Assembly: GCA_013399875.1 (NCBI GenBank)
Contig: VXAZ01003263.1
Span: 682,001-746,000 of the forward strand
Source of the DNA: Gymnorhina tibicen
Taxonomy: Eukaryota; Chordata; Aves; Passeriformes; Artamidae
DNA: 64,000 bases
Direction: 5' to 3'
Part shown: piece after piece, positions 12,559-26,400 of the stretch
Numbering within the stretch: the stretch's first letter is position 1
Layout of the letters: each line of letters begins with the position of its first letter
The notes under the pieces: model-generated
Seen by the model: only the letters and a program-made list of their open reading frames with translations
The model's database searches: none
What the model was told of the DNA's origin: nothing
Position numbers and translations under genes: made by a program

Positions 12559-14366
12559 AAAAAGAAAAAGCTACACTTTTAGACACAGGTAGCACTGATT
12601 AAGACCCAGCACCAGAAAAAAGTGCTTCACTGCCTGTTAGTTTCAAAAAGCACTGTGATGGGTCTGCCAAAAGCCACAGGAATTTTACAGAGTGTTAGGT
12701 TTCCACTTTAAATACTTTCTCTTGAACAGCCCATTTTTAACAGAATGCTTATCTTGACTAACTCATTCCATTATTTGGTTTTAATCATAGCTGCTGTTTG
12801 GGATCTTCCATTTTTGTCATAGCACAAATGCTCGCTATTCAGACAGTGACAAAGTATAACATTTGCCAATAATTCTTGTAAGAATATTCTTATCAACTCC
12901 TGAAAACGTGATTTTATCCCAAAAGTAAAAGTTATTTTTAATAGTTACTGCAGAAGTATTTAAGAACCCACTACTATGTAGTGGAGTGAATAGAACATAA
13001 CATTACGCATCCTAACAAAAATCTAGCAAACAATGAGAATGACCCCCTTTCATAATAACTGATGGCAATTTCTTCAGCAAGATTTCTCTGCTTTGCAATA
13101 TTATTCAATTTTAAAGAAAAAAGAGGCTCAGTAAGGTGCTGAATTTTAAAACAAGTCTTATTTGTTGATTCCCTCACCCATTCCTCTGCAAAGAAAACAA
13201 ACAAAAGACTTCAAAAGAAGGGTCAGGCTCCTCCTAAAATCTCAGTGCTTTAAACTTTAACAACAGAATTTGTTCTTTACATTAACTTTTGATCTCTGTT
13301 CAGAATTGATATGCACATTCACAGAGCATCCAAATTACAGACTGAAGCCATCCTTTGCCACCATCTTCCTCAACAATTTAAATATTTAAAGCCAAGTTCT
13401 AACAAGAAGATGCATTTATTCCTTCCTCCCCCCCCCGTACTAAAACAGTCAACAAAACCTGAAGTTGTCTTAATTCACCTTTATGTAATTTATACAACCC
13501 TGTTTACTCTAAGTATGTGGTACTTCAAATTGAATAGATGCAGATATCTGCTCCCACTGTATGAAAGCCATGTTTCTGCTGTGCACTCTGCACACCATTT
13601 CAATTCTTCGTTTTTAGAGCAATAAAAACTCGGAAGCAAGTGGGATGACCCTCAAGAAAACAAAAAGGCATACTATTATAGAAACAAAACAGGTCTGGGT
13701 AACCTTGCCCTTACGTTTCTCTTCTGTTCTTGTTTATTGCTCTCTCAGTAAAGGAAGAGAGCTTCCCTCACTCCACTTTGACCCAGAACTCAAACACGAA
13801 AAAATGAAGAAGCAAACACTAAATAAAGCATTGAATATATTTTTCTAGGGCAGAAACTGCAAGACAATTGCTCCTAAAATTACCAAAAGCAGCTCACAAA
13901 GCAAGTTGCAAAGGACTGCATGGCAGTTTCTACCTGATGAGGCCCACTTTTGTCCGCTTGCAGTATCTGAGCTGCCTGGTATGGTCAGACAGGGGGCTGC
14001 TTTTCTGGAGACAGGCTGCTAATACAATCACAAGGTAAATCTCTCACGATGCTCCAGTAATAAAAAGAGCAGGTCAATAAAAAACCACCAGTGTTTCACA
14101 CAGTTTATTGACAAGATGGAATAGTACTCATCTGCCTTCCTAGGGCACATACTTGGCAGAGCAGGGCATGAAACATTCGTGCAGTTAGAGTTAAGCACCA
14201 GTACCTTAAGTATGTTCTGAGTTGGGAACCTGAAAAAAATCAAAATTCAGTTCTGTGGAGAGGAACTAATCTGTAGCAATTTACACCCCAGGCATCAATC
14301 ACATTACGGCAGCCATGCCCTTTTCTCCCTAGCCATCAGTACTCTGTTACCATATACTTCAGATCT
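10893..14366. other. Intron 1 stretch with no gene
   Basis: This is AT-rich intronic sequence. Apart from the A-rich tract at 12528-12569, I see nothing I can name. Confidence 0.6.
12528..12569. repeat. A-rich low-complexity tract
   Basis: Eighteen A in a row are followed by A-runs broken by single or double G. I see no LINE or SINE body next to it, so it is not obviously the tail of a retroposed element on either strand. Confidence 0.85.
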
Positions 14367-14430
14367 AAAAAAAAACCAAAACCAACCAACCAAAACCAAC
14401 AACAACAACAAAAGCTAACAGCCCCCCCCC
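14367..14430. repeat. A/C-rich low-complexity tract ending in a C run
   Basis: Poly-A leads into CCAAAACCAACC-type sequence, then a short CAA repeat, and ends with nine C at 14422-14430. It has the same character as the tracts at 10826 and 51207. Confidence 0.8.
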
Positions 14431-17400
14431 AGCAAACCCAACAGTTTCTTTAAAAGAAATTTTCCTTTTTTCTAAACAAGCCTAGATGTTCATAACTTCA
14501 AATACTTCATTTTGTGTAGATTATTCTACATACTATCCCTTAAAACCTCATTACTTTATATCATCACAAAACATTAGAAGAAATTCCTTCCTCATGAAAA
14601 ATTTACCATCGGAATTAGATATGCAACTGTTTTTGGCATCTCTGTGAGCATCTTGCTACCTTTTCTCTATTTCAGAGGCCTAATTCTTCCTAGGATTAAT
14701 GAGAGATAATTAACCAATAAGATACTGGGTCAATGACAAAGGTTATTTTTTCTTAAGAAATTATAGGATTGTGCTGTGAATTATCAATTAATGCACTAGA
14801 ATCACCATGGATTGTAAATTTACACAACTAGAAGCTTCAAAAAGCTGCATGCATTTAACAGTAAATTGTGTTGTAGTACTGGAGAATTCTTATATTTGGA
14901 AGCTAGAGTATGCTTACTACTCTAAATGGACATTTTCCAAACTGGCTTTCATTTGCAGCTCTTTTTCAAAAGCTTTATTGTATTACACATGTTACTGACC
15001 TAATTAGCTCCAGGAGCAGGCACATTACTTGAAAGACTCAAAAAAATAAAGACTATCAAACCATTACACACACAATTAGCTGCTTTTCCTGATTAAAAAT
15101 GTGTATTTAATTATGACAAAACTACTCAGTTTGACAAACATCTGTATTTCTGCTTGGCAACAGTATCTGTCATCTGTGAAGATGCACTTATTAAATGACA
15201 CATCTTGATCATGCAGCACAATTCACAACTTCACTGCACAGCACTCACTCAAGTATAGAGGAATTTTGGGAAAAAATGTTTGTACAATAATTCTTGCAAC
15301 ACAGGAGAAAATTTACAATTACACTTCTATTTTCTGACATTGGTGGTGGGACCACTGCATGTGCACATAAGCCCCATATACAGAGCTTACTGTCTCCCAC
15401 TGCTGCCTATGCCAGCGAACACGACCGCTTCTCGGGAGCGTGTATTCCAGCAGCATGCAACCACACTCATGAAAAATTCATGCCCGAGCATGCCAGTTTA
15501 GGATGTCAGTGTTGGCAGGAGGTTGAATGTTCAAATACCACATTGCACAGGAGATTTTTGAACTTGCTGATCTTGATAACAGACAGACCATTTAAAGACT
15601 GTCTGTATTTACATTCTGAAAGAAGTCACCAGCAGGGCTAAGGAATTTGAGTATTTTGTGGGACCCACAAGATCCTGTCTGTGGTATTTATAAATGCCAT
15701 GCAACAGCTGCTTTCCTTTCAGAGAAGACACATCTTAAAAGCCTAACACCAAAGCGTGCAAGAGCTGGGAGCAAAGCAGTATTTTAACCTACTGTTTGAT
15801 AGTCGTAACAAATTTCTACAGGCATGTTCTTATGACCATCTTCAGAGAAAAGCAGCATGGTCTTCTGTAGAGCCTGTCTACTGTCAGCAGTACTTCATTC
15901 AAAACTTGCCTTTTCTTCTCAAGCTCGTCACCACAACCTGCCTTTCCCCAAAAGCACATTCTGAGCAGAGACCTGATTCTTTAAAGGGTAGAAGTGCAAA
16001 GAATCCCCTAGACAAAATCCCTGAATTTTGTTTTATGCTTGAGAGCTATGCATGTAGGCTGAGACTGAATTACAAAGTAGGAATATTACAGGATATAGTT
16101 ACATCTTAAGTTCAAGAAAAACATCAATCACTAAAACCAGCAGAGAAACAATCTACTCTTCTGAATGATAAACATTTAAATCACATACTATATTACATAG
16201 TATGCAACAGCGGCATACTGAAAAATTTTGTTTGCACTGTATTTAAATTATCTCCAAATTCATTAATTTTCACACTCTAAACTGTACAAAAAGCTTTTAA
16301 TAAAATTTTATTTATCAGAGTAAAATAAAATTTAAGGTCTGACTAAAGAAGCAACTGGAGAGCCTTCTGCTTTCCAAAACTGTTTCTGCATCATTTATTC
16401 TGGGGTCAGAGACTAACCAGCCTTCTGTAGTATAATTCGACATTTTGTGATTTAGACAACTGTAGTGTCTAGTGAAGATTTTGTTATGCATCTAAGACTA
16501 TGATCAGCATTACATTTGTGGCATCATAAACTCAATCATTAGGAGGAAAACTTTTTTTTTTAAATAAAAACATTTGGAGACATGTAGTTCTAGCAGTACT
16601 TTGGTTCCTGAACATGCCTGCACCTTTGCCTCATGCCTCCCTTCATTCTGGATCACCAATTGCTTCCACAAGTGTTAACATACATTTTGTTCCTCATTAT
16701 AAATGCTGGACATGGAAATCTCTACCTAAGACTGTCCATTCACCTCTTCTCCAAAAAGCATCCTAATCATAGTCTGCAAAAGAGAAAGAAAAAAAAAAAG
16801 TCTGTGCATATGTGTGTGTTTAAAAAAAATAAACATCACATTCCCTTTGTACTCTCACCCCAGCCCTACTGGTCTGGGATTGCTTCCACACTGTGGTTGA
16901 GGAGCACTGCATGTCCCAACACACAACGTGGTGGTTAGGGCAGTCTCCTAGCCATAGATGGGAGGCCAAATTACCTGCAAAAAACATCACCTGTTTTCTG
17001 GACATGCATTTCAACATTTGTATAGAACATAAAAGATGAGCAAACACCACTACTGCTGCTGCGTCTAGTTTGGCTTTGTTTTAAAAGGAGAGTAATTCAC
17101 AATCTCCAAGAAAAAGGAAGGAAAAAATAAAGGGATGAGGAGGGAAGAAGTAGAAGTTTACCCTAAGCTTGAGGTTTGTAAATTTGCTTTGCTACTGCAG
17201 TCCTGACTCTCCCCTTTGAATTAATCTGTGAGAATTTGGACTGTTTCTCTGTACAGATGTTCATGTTGGGATACTTCTTTAAACATCTTAACAGGGAGGT
17301 TTCTGGATTACCTATTTCAAGTACTTAATTACTATAAACTGCATAGCTACTCTAGGACTTAAACATCAGACACTGTAATGACCAAATTGTAAACCTCAGG

Positions 17401-20400
17401 AGTTTTTTGTTTAGCTAGCTATGGACCTGAAGACCAGTTAACAAATTATTTTTAAATATGTGTCCAATCTCAGCTCCAGAAGATGAACCTTGTTATCTTT
17501 ACTAATACCTACAACTCTCCTTTTAACGTATAATTAAAATGGTATTCCTAAAAGTAGACTTGGAGCTTCTGCTTTTGTTCGCTTGCTTTTATTACTAGAA
17601 GAGTGTATTAGTAAATATCATCATTAAGGACTGTTGCAATTAAGAATGTACTGCAAGCCTTTTACTCAGCAGGTCAGTCAGTACAAATCCACCGTGTTTT
17701 TATTAGACAGCTACTCCTATACTTCCTGTGTTGCTGTTTGTTTCTTTACCTCAAGAGCAGTTAAGCACTACAAGAAGCCTGAATTCCCAGGTCTCAGTTC
17801 CTCCTGTTTATGTTCATCTCATGTTTCAGAAACAAGGGTCTGTACCTTCACAAGCACTTGAAAAGCACTACACAGATACACCAGAAAGACATGCAGCTGA
17901 TACAAATTTGAAGGAAAGTTGCACTGGTGTTCTTGGATTTTTCTTGTCCGACAGAGGTGCAGATGCGCCTTTTGGGAGCACATCCCAAAACTCTCAGCTT
18001 CCTCCCACTAAGCTGAACAGCACTCTCAATTTCTAGTGAACTGTGGAGAACAACACATTTATTCTTGCCAAGATACAGGAAGGCAGAGATGGGCTAGCAA
18101 TAGTCTATTTAAGTTGGTCTGGGTCTATGCCACAGAGCAAGATATTAGCAGCTGTGATATTGTGCCGATGTGGGCTGAGGTTGATACCTCTTGAGCCACT
18201 CAAGAGAGGGAAGAACCGCAGCTTTTTACATTTAGGGAGTTTCCGGAGCATGAGTAAGACTGAAGTGCAGGAAGTTAGATAACTCTGCAGTAGAAGACCT
18301 AAAATTCCCATTTCCTTATTTGAGGAAAGCTGCATAGACTCCTGGAGCATTCACATATTTTCTGAGCTGCGTGAAGTAACTCTAAGTAAAAACATCTCAT
18401 GAAGATCTCTCAAGTGCATGGACATCACCAGTTAAAGCAAGCATGGGGTATCTGCTAGACAGTACCTCTTCCTTCCTTCCTTCTCTAAGCCACCGGGTTA
18501 TGTTCCTGTATAGAATATGCAGGAATTTTCTCACTTTGAAATATTAGCTAGTTACTTGGAAAGACTGGTTGGCTACATACAGGATTTCAGAGCTACAACA
18601 GATCCGTAACTGTTATCAGTCATAGGTTTTTCCTTGTCTGGGCATCATCCAATTTAAGTTTACAGATAAAATTTCACTTCATTTTCCATATGGTTATCCA
18701 AACCACAAGTTTCTGTCTTGTATTCATAGTTCTCATTTCAAATGCAAATCCCTTTCTCCTCCCTCCTTTATCAGTTTTCTACTATAATTATTATGTGTAT
18801 TTCAATATTATTTCAAAATTTGCATGTATTTTCTGAAAGTACTGTCTTTTTAGTAGATAACCTTTGAATTCTTCAGTTTTACCATTGCTATTTTAGAGCT
18901 TTTTTGGTATGGTGGTTCTTCCATGAAGTTCAAAGGCTGTGAGAAATATCCAGAGAAATATCTACACACTAATTCTGCAATGCTGTTGTACTACATTTCA
19001 TATTGGAATTGTGGTATTTCCTATTTATCAGTGAGGCCCAACATGCAATAAAAAGACCTTTTGGTTGGGAGAGTTTTGTTATTGACAAAAGTGAATGAAG
19101 CACTTTTGGGGTCCAATAGGCAGCTATGTTGTTCAGCAACTTAGTGGGACTAAAACAGGAAGTCTACAAAGAGCATTCGCTCTGCTTTATAAGTTCACCC
19201 TCTCAGTGCTACCTGGCATAGCCACCACAGTGGCATTAAACACTAGTTTTACCCAATCATTACTTCACTGTAAGCAAATTTCCAGAGGAATACACGGAGC
19301 ATAAACTCTATTGGACATGCTAAATTCTCTACAGTGATCTTCTAAAAGATAAAGGACCAGACAGTGTGCTGCCACAGAGCCAGCTATATCATTTGGTGTC
19401 TATATAACTATAGCTTGCTACCTCCGTATCAATTTTCCAAGAGCTTAGCACAGAACAGTGAACAAACTAAGTTAGTGTACTTAATAATGCTACAATATAC
19501 TCACTAAAATGGCTTAAAGCTGTAAAAATGTAATTTAAAAAGTTTTCCACAAACAGGAAATTACGACTCAAACCTCAATAAAAACGTTGCCTATTTCACC
19601 CTAAACCAAATGTGCATTTTCAGGATTCTTACAGCATCTGTCAAGTGCAAGCAAGGAAAAACTGGCTGAGTTTTACAAATTGTGCAACTTAAAAAATGGT
19701 CTTGTGATAAGGAACACAATACTACTTCTCCTGATAGTCTTAATAGGTAATACTTTCCTCCATGCTGGTATTATGTTGCAGCTCTGCCTTTCACCATTCC
19801 TTTTGCAAAAGGAACTCATTTTTCCTTCAGGATGATAATCTAGATTAGGAGGCAATATAATCAGCCTCTTAATTATACATATGCAGAAGGAGCACAACAG
19901 TTGCTCTGCTTGTCAAGAGGATTTAAAATGTAAGCACCACAGGGCCAGAAAAAACCCCCATTCATTTAGAAAATTAGTCTTCTAGACTAAGAGGCCATAA
20001 GAGACAAGTAAAAAAATGTGCTTCTCACTTGCTGATAAAAAAACCTTACATAAGATTTATCAGCACATACCCACATTCTATGCAAAACAAAACTAATTGG
20101 AAAAGTCACTTTTTACTCAGTTTCAACATTACAGATATTTTCAGTACAGTAAATGATACATTTTAAAAGCACCTTTAAGGCAACTTCATTTTGCAGCATC
20201 ATAACTTTCTGAAGAACACACTGGAAGAATTTACTTTAACTCCAAAACCCTAAGTCAACTTCCTTTCATAGAGTAGCATCACCCATAACCTACAATACTG
20301 TATGAGCTGTTCCAAAAGAGAGTTTTTCAGTTTAACAAGGGGAAAAAAAAAGAAAATGGGAAAAATAATGCTAAATAAAAATAATCCCTTACTTGTTAGT

Positions 20401-23400
20401 TTTCTTTTGCTTTTATGTTGCCCTGTTACTGAAGGCAGAAAAACAAAGTGCAATTCCATCAGTCGATGCACAACTCAAAGCAGTCTCCTGGCAATGGACC
20501 AGAAAGCAAAGCTGAACTGGCCCAGTGAGAGGCCACGGTAAGGTTTGCTGGCCTCACCACAGCTACCTCCTTCCCAGAGCTCCTGGCCACCAGCCCACGG
20601 GAGCCAGCAGGGGAGGCTGCCCCAGGCAGCCCTGAGGTCCCACAGGAACACGGGTGCCTTCATGAGCTGTGCTCCTGCTTGTGCAGACACGGTGCTCACC
20701 AGGTGGTCCCAAACGTGGCCTTGAAGGCGCTCACAACCATCCCACCCCAGCCATTCCTGTGGTGAAACACTCAGCTCTAGCATCAGGAAATTACAGTGTA
20801 GAAAAACTAAAGAACATGTAAGGTAACAGTTTTTCCCTTTCACCCTAAAATAAAGACCTTTCCCTTTGCTTTCAAGCATAAAGTTTTTACACTGGACTGT
20901 TACTCTGCACCGTACTGAATACTACCTTTATCTAAGTATCTCAAGTATAAATGGCACTGAAATATTTACAGCGTTGCAATGCTAATAGTGTTGAAATATT
21001 TTTTGCCTAAGCTTATCAAATACGCAGCTTGTCTTGGGGGGGGGAAGTTACAATGTATAAAATTTGAGTTAGGTATTCTCTCTGTTGGTTTGCAGTTGAC
21101 AAATTTATAATAGTTTGTACTGGCTGTGCATTGTTTGCCAATGATCACATCCCAGAGGCTAAACAAACTGATAGATGGAAGAGATGAAATACAGAGTCCA
21201 GCATTCAAAATCTGCCTGTCTGCTTGGTCGGTGGCAGGGAAGTGCAAAAGAGCATTTTAAGGGGCTTTGCAGGTAAAAAAAGCTAACTTTTTTGTGGCAT
21301 GAAAAAATGTAGCCAAGTATGAACATGACTGTATACCAATTGGACTTGCGTACTGTGCCAAGCAAAAAAAACCAAAATCCAAATCAATTAATCAACTGAG
21401 GAAAATGAAAGAAAGCAAAATAACCAAGTCAAGCAAGGTGTACTCGCCAGCAGCTGTCCTGTGGCTGAAGACACAACACCTCTCTGTTAAATGAACACGC
21501 TGGCAACATTTGAGAGCATTAAGGAATTATTTTAGGGCAATGCCTAAACATGTTGACATTTAACAGGTTTTCTTTTAGACTTGGGGAAACTGCCACACAA
21601 CACCAATCAAAATCTCTTTTATTTTTAGAAGTTGCACAGATTGCACAATATGGATAAACAAACAATGCTGCAGATGATCATATCCAGCTATGTCCCATAG
21701 CATGGTATAACCACAAATATTAAATAGTTGTTGCTTTAATTGCCATGAAAGCAATACTGTGATATATTTACTATTTCTTTATTGCATTAAGCAACACCAA
21801 AGTAGGATCACTGCCAAAATATTTAATGCTAAAGCACATTTCTATTAAATTCATGGTTTGCCAAGATGCAGGGCAGGCAGAGTTGAGACACAGCAAAACT
21901 TTACCAGTTCATTTCTCTGGACTCAAGGAGAGTTTAAAGGGAATGCTTGCAGAATGACGAGGCTAGATAAGAAACTCCTCAGCTAATTTTGGCCAGCTCC
22001 CAAAACTGAAATATTAGCTTGAATTTGGAAGTGGTTAAAAAAAAGGAAAAAAGCTATCTGGATCATGACATTTGACATCTGACTTGTGTAAAAACTGAAA
22101 AAAAGTCATTCTATTAAATATTTTCACTTTTAAGACAGAATATATTAACTGAGGAAAGTAGAGGGCAAATAAATGTGCTTGGATTCTCTAGCAGCATGCC
22201 TAAAGCTCAAGGTTGAAGTACAACTGACCCCACACAGAGCCATTTGAACACGTGCCAAATTCATGAAGCTCAGAAGTTTCATGCTCTGCTAAGGCAACTT
22301 TCACATCACTCACTGGCTTCATCTCAGATCAAAAGCACTAAAGGAAAAACTGTGCAGAGAATCTGATTACAGATGGCTTTTACTGATGCTTTCTACTTAA
22401 TCTCCTCTGGAATGCAAGGTCACAGCCCTCCCATATTTTAAAACAGATCTATATACTATATGCACACTCCACTATTGTCACTGTACTATATTTTGCTTTC
22501 TCATCTGAGCAACGTAACTTAAGGCGTTGATTGCAGCCCAGATTCCTACCCACAAAACATGCACATGTGCTGTATGGTTTCAGAAGAGATTGCCCCTTCC
22601 GCAGTGCTCATTGCCTTGTAAATACAAAAATAGTTTGTATGTTGTAGTTACCTCTATTACAGCCTGTGGAAGATACAAGGGCTGGAGTGCTACTCAGTGC
22701 TGTAAGGAACACCTTAAACCCCGCAGGACTTGTCTGCCCACAACAAATACACCCACATCCTGGAGGTGACATGATTTACTCTACTTTCTGTTTTACCCAT
22801 GGACCAAATCTACCTTCACGCATACTATGTGTCACAAGGTGGGTCAACCAATAAAATGCAGAAAATTCAAGGCCTAGCCACACTGGACAGAAGCCTCATT
22901 CTTCTCTAAAGTCGAAATCTCCGAACTTTTAATAAGAAATAAGACCTCCTTGCTTTAACCTCATTCTTCTCACAGAGATTTTCTCCTTATTAAAACCCTA
23001 AGGATTTGAAATCTGTTTTTACTGTCCTTAAAATTCTCAACAACTGTAAAAGCATAGAATTGAAGCTGTTCAAAAGATTCTACTTGAAAAACATACCTAA
23101 AAGAAAACATTCTTTGAAAGTAAAAAGTACTTGAGAACTTATTCAAAAACCTTTCCTTGCTGTTCATTAAAGCATTGACCTCCTCCTTCTTTTCCAGCAG
23201 TCAAGTGAAAAGGCGGTGAAGAGAGAAAAAAAGGTTTTTTCTTTCCTGTTGTCAACCTTCACCTAAGTTTAACTTCCAGTTTTCAGCAGGTGTCCTGTCT
23301 TCCAATCAGCACTTTAAAAAATCACAGCCAAGTAAATTGTGCCACACAAAAGACATTAAATTTTTTCTTAGTGCAAAGTGCAGTTGTTGTAACAGAAGTT

Positions 23401-26400
23401 GCAGCGCTGATGCTCCGAATAAAATTTAAACTGTAGTCAATGTAAAGGCCTTCAAATTCTCACATGACAAATCACATTGGATGAAAGTAGATCAATAATC
23501 CTAGAAAAGTCAGCTACACAGCTCTTTTCTTCCTTAGTTTTTGTAGTGGTCAGGCTCCTGGACTTTGAGACCTCATGTTTTTCTATTGTTTATTTGACAG
23601 AATTCCCTCCTCTAAGTAATTGTTTGTTTCGCAGTTAGAAATAGGAAGGGTGATGGAGATTACCTTTATGTGAATATCTTCACCTGGGGGGCCCTTCTCC
23701 CCCATTTCAAACTATATGCATGTGCTTGTAGACACCTCAAGTGGAGCACACTGAAACAGCAGAAATACCTTCAGGTTCAAAAGTCAGTTCTGCCAAAGAT
23801 AAGAAATGCAGACCCACAGTTAACGATACAAACAATGAAAAGCTTGCACCAGGGTCTTTCAGACACTCAGTCAAGCACCAAGACCTGTCTACTATGTACT
23901 ACCAACAACACAGTTTATGGTGACCGTTTCTCCATCCAGGGAAATTAGAATTGAAGGGCACTAGAAAACACCCTGTGAATTCATCCGAACACTAAGCACT
24001 GGTTCAGTCCTTTATAGGGAGCATCTACTACAAGCTAAGCACAATACAAGCAAACATTTTTGCTAAACCTTAGAATAAGCATGAAACTGAAATTAAAACT
24101 GTGGGTGAAGTACAAATAACTCAATAACAGGTTAGAGAAGATATGTTCCCTACCTTTCATACAAAAGCAATGTACAAATAGAAATGTAGATAGGGAGTCT
24201 TACTCCAAGTAATGGTGGTTTCAGCTGCTTTACACCTATCTTGACTTACTCTACAGCTGAGCCATTAATCAATCGAGAGATTCGACTGTCAGATCTTTTG
24301 TAAAATCAACTGCAAAGCTTCCTCTGCTACCCCCCATCAGCTGTGAAAGGGCTCGCAGGCATGGATGCACATACAGATCAGGGGCTCATGAGCTGGCTAC
24401 ATTTTCAGGCATCTCTCTAGTTTTTTTGGGGTCTTCAAGGGATGCCCACTTTGCAGGAGGTGCCAAAGTTGTGGCCAACTTTAATTCAACTGAGTAATAG
24501 TTGATAGATGGAATAATTTCCTCTAGTCTTATGCCAACCTAATTCTGGCTTGAGTTTCTATCTTACAGTCTCCTTCAAACAAATGTGGACACAGAGGAAA
24601 CAGGCAGAACAATCAGACAGCTTCCCTGAAGGGGATTTATTTCCAGCACCCCAGCTTACATTGCCTTGCTTACCTGTTTCGTGGTAAGTAAGACTATCAA
24701 CATTGTTTGTATATATTACATCACCTCTAAAATGTCTCCAAAACCAGAGCAACGTAGACAAATGCTTTCACAAAATGATAAAAGAGCATGTCTACCACTA
24801 CAATAATGTCACCCTCAAGCCAGAGAGACTATGCACCATTCCCACTAAACAACAAACACAAAACAATCAAAATGCATTCCCAGCAGGGAAAGAGACTCAT
24901 GCTCTGATAATCAATTCATATCCAAAACCAAGAAAGTTTGGGATGGCTTCTCAAGTATTTAACTTAGCAGTAAATATAAATAACAAAGCACAAGTAATGC
25001 ATACTAGCATGTGATTTTAAGAAATTAATTCCAAACAATCCAAGCTTTTAAAAATGCATAGTCTCTTCTTATCTCGATGCTTACATGTACAGGTGGACAA
25101 TAGGAAATTAAAGCTCCTTGAGTCTCAACTGCTTTGAGTCAATTAGTCCTACAGTAATCAGATTAACATTAGAAGGAAGATGTTCTTCCTTATCACTGGC
25201 AAGTGCTTCCTTTGCAAGAAATGTTATTTGCAACCTCGTTCAGCCACCTGAAGACAGAGGCAAAGAATTCAACATGTATGAAAGCAGAAGTCCAGCAGTC
25301 CCTCACTGCTGGAAACAGGGCTCTCAAAGCCAGGTTTAAGACTTGTTCAGCTGCATTGCATGAGGAAATTTGACAGCTATCTCATCATGGTATTTTTCTT
25401 CTACAGATAGTGAACTGACCACCAAGGCTGTCAAAACAGCAAATTTTTCATTAGTCCTGATTTCAAATGTGAATGCATATAGGGAAATGGAGATGCAAAG
25501 GTAAGCTAAGCAGCTCCTAAAACTTCTTTTCTTCAACAAGCAGGCCAGAGTGCCTATTATAGGTTAGGGGGCCTGGGGGGCAGGGGGAGTGTCCAACCCG
25601 AGACTGCAGCACAGCTGTTAAGACACAGCAGGAGGGATCTGGATATTGTACTTAGTGAATCAGCTAAAGAGGTCTAAGCAAAATGATGTTCATAATGAGA
25701 ACTGTAGAATTCCATTCATACAATGGGTGGCAATGGGCCAAGGATAACTTGCTAAAAATAAGGGACCTAGAAAGATTAAAAAGCGAAAGCATTTCTCGCA
25801 ATATAGAACTAGAAAAGGGCTACATAATCCTGCACACATAACTATTAAAAGTACTCCCTCTTCCTGAAGGGCCTTCCAAGAACATAACATTTCCAGTGAT
25901 AAAAAAAGGGGAATAAATGGGGTAATCCTTGATAGCTAGATGAAAAAGATAAAAATTGACCATTGAGGAGTATTGGGAATATGGCAGAAGACTTGTTTTA
26001 AATTAACACTTGACCATTATTACTAGTCAACTTGATAAAACTCTATGTAAGAATGAAAAGGCCAATTTGAAAGAGTCTTTGTTCATCTCACTTAGATGCT
26101 AAATTAAAATACTATTTCTGTGCATTTGTTTTTCCTTTATTTTCTTCCTACATTTTAAAGATCAAAGTGATAAAACCTCAAAAATGAAGATACCTAGCAC
26201 GCAGAACAACAAAAGTGTGTTTTTTAATTACAACTGCATGGGTAGAAGTTTGCAGCAATTTTTTTCAACATACTTCATCCACATAGGTAAGCTGCTGTTG
26301 AAGACGCAAGATGAAACAACAGGTAATTAAAAAGACAGGTTCTCAGTGCAAGATGGTTTGCTTGCCCATGAAAAGTAGTTCCTGTCTATTCTCTGCATTA

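Noticed and set aside
20475..20879. 134-codon minus-strand frame
   Set aside because: No recognisable domain. It overlaps a GC-rich patch where stops are rarer. The patch itself is reported instead.
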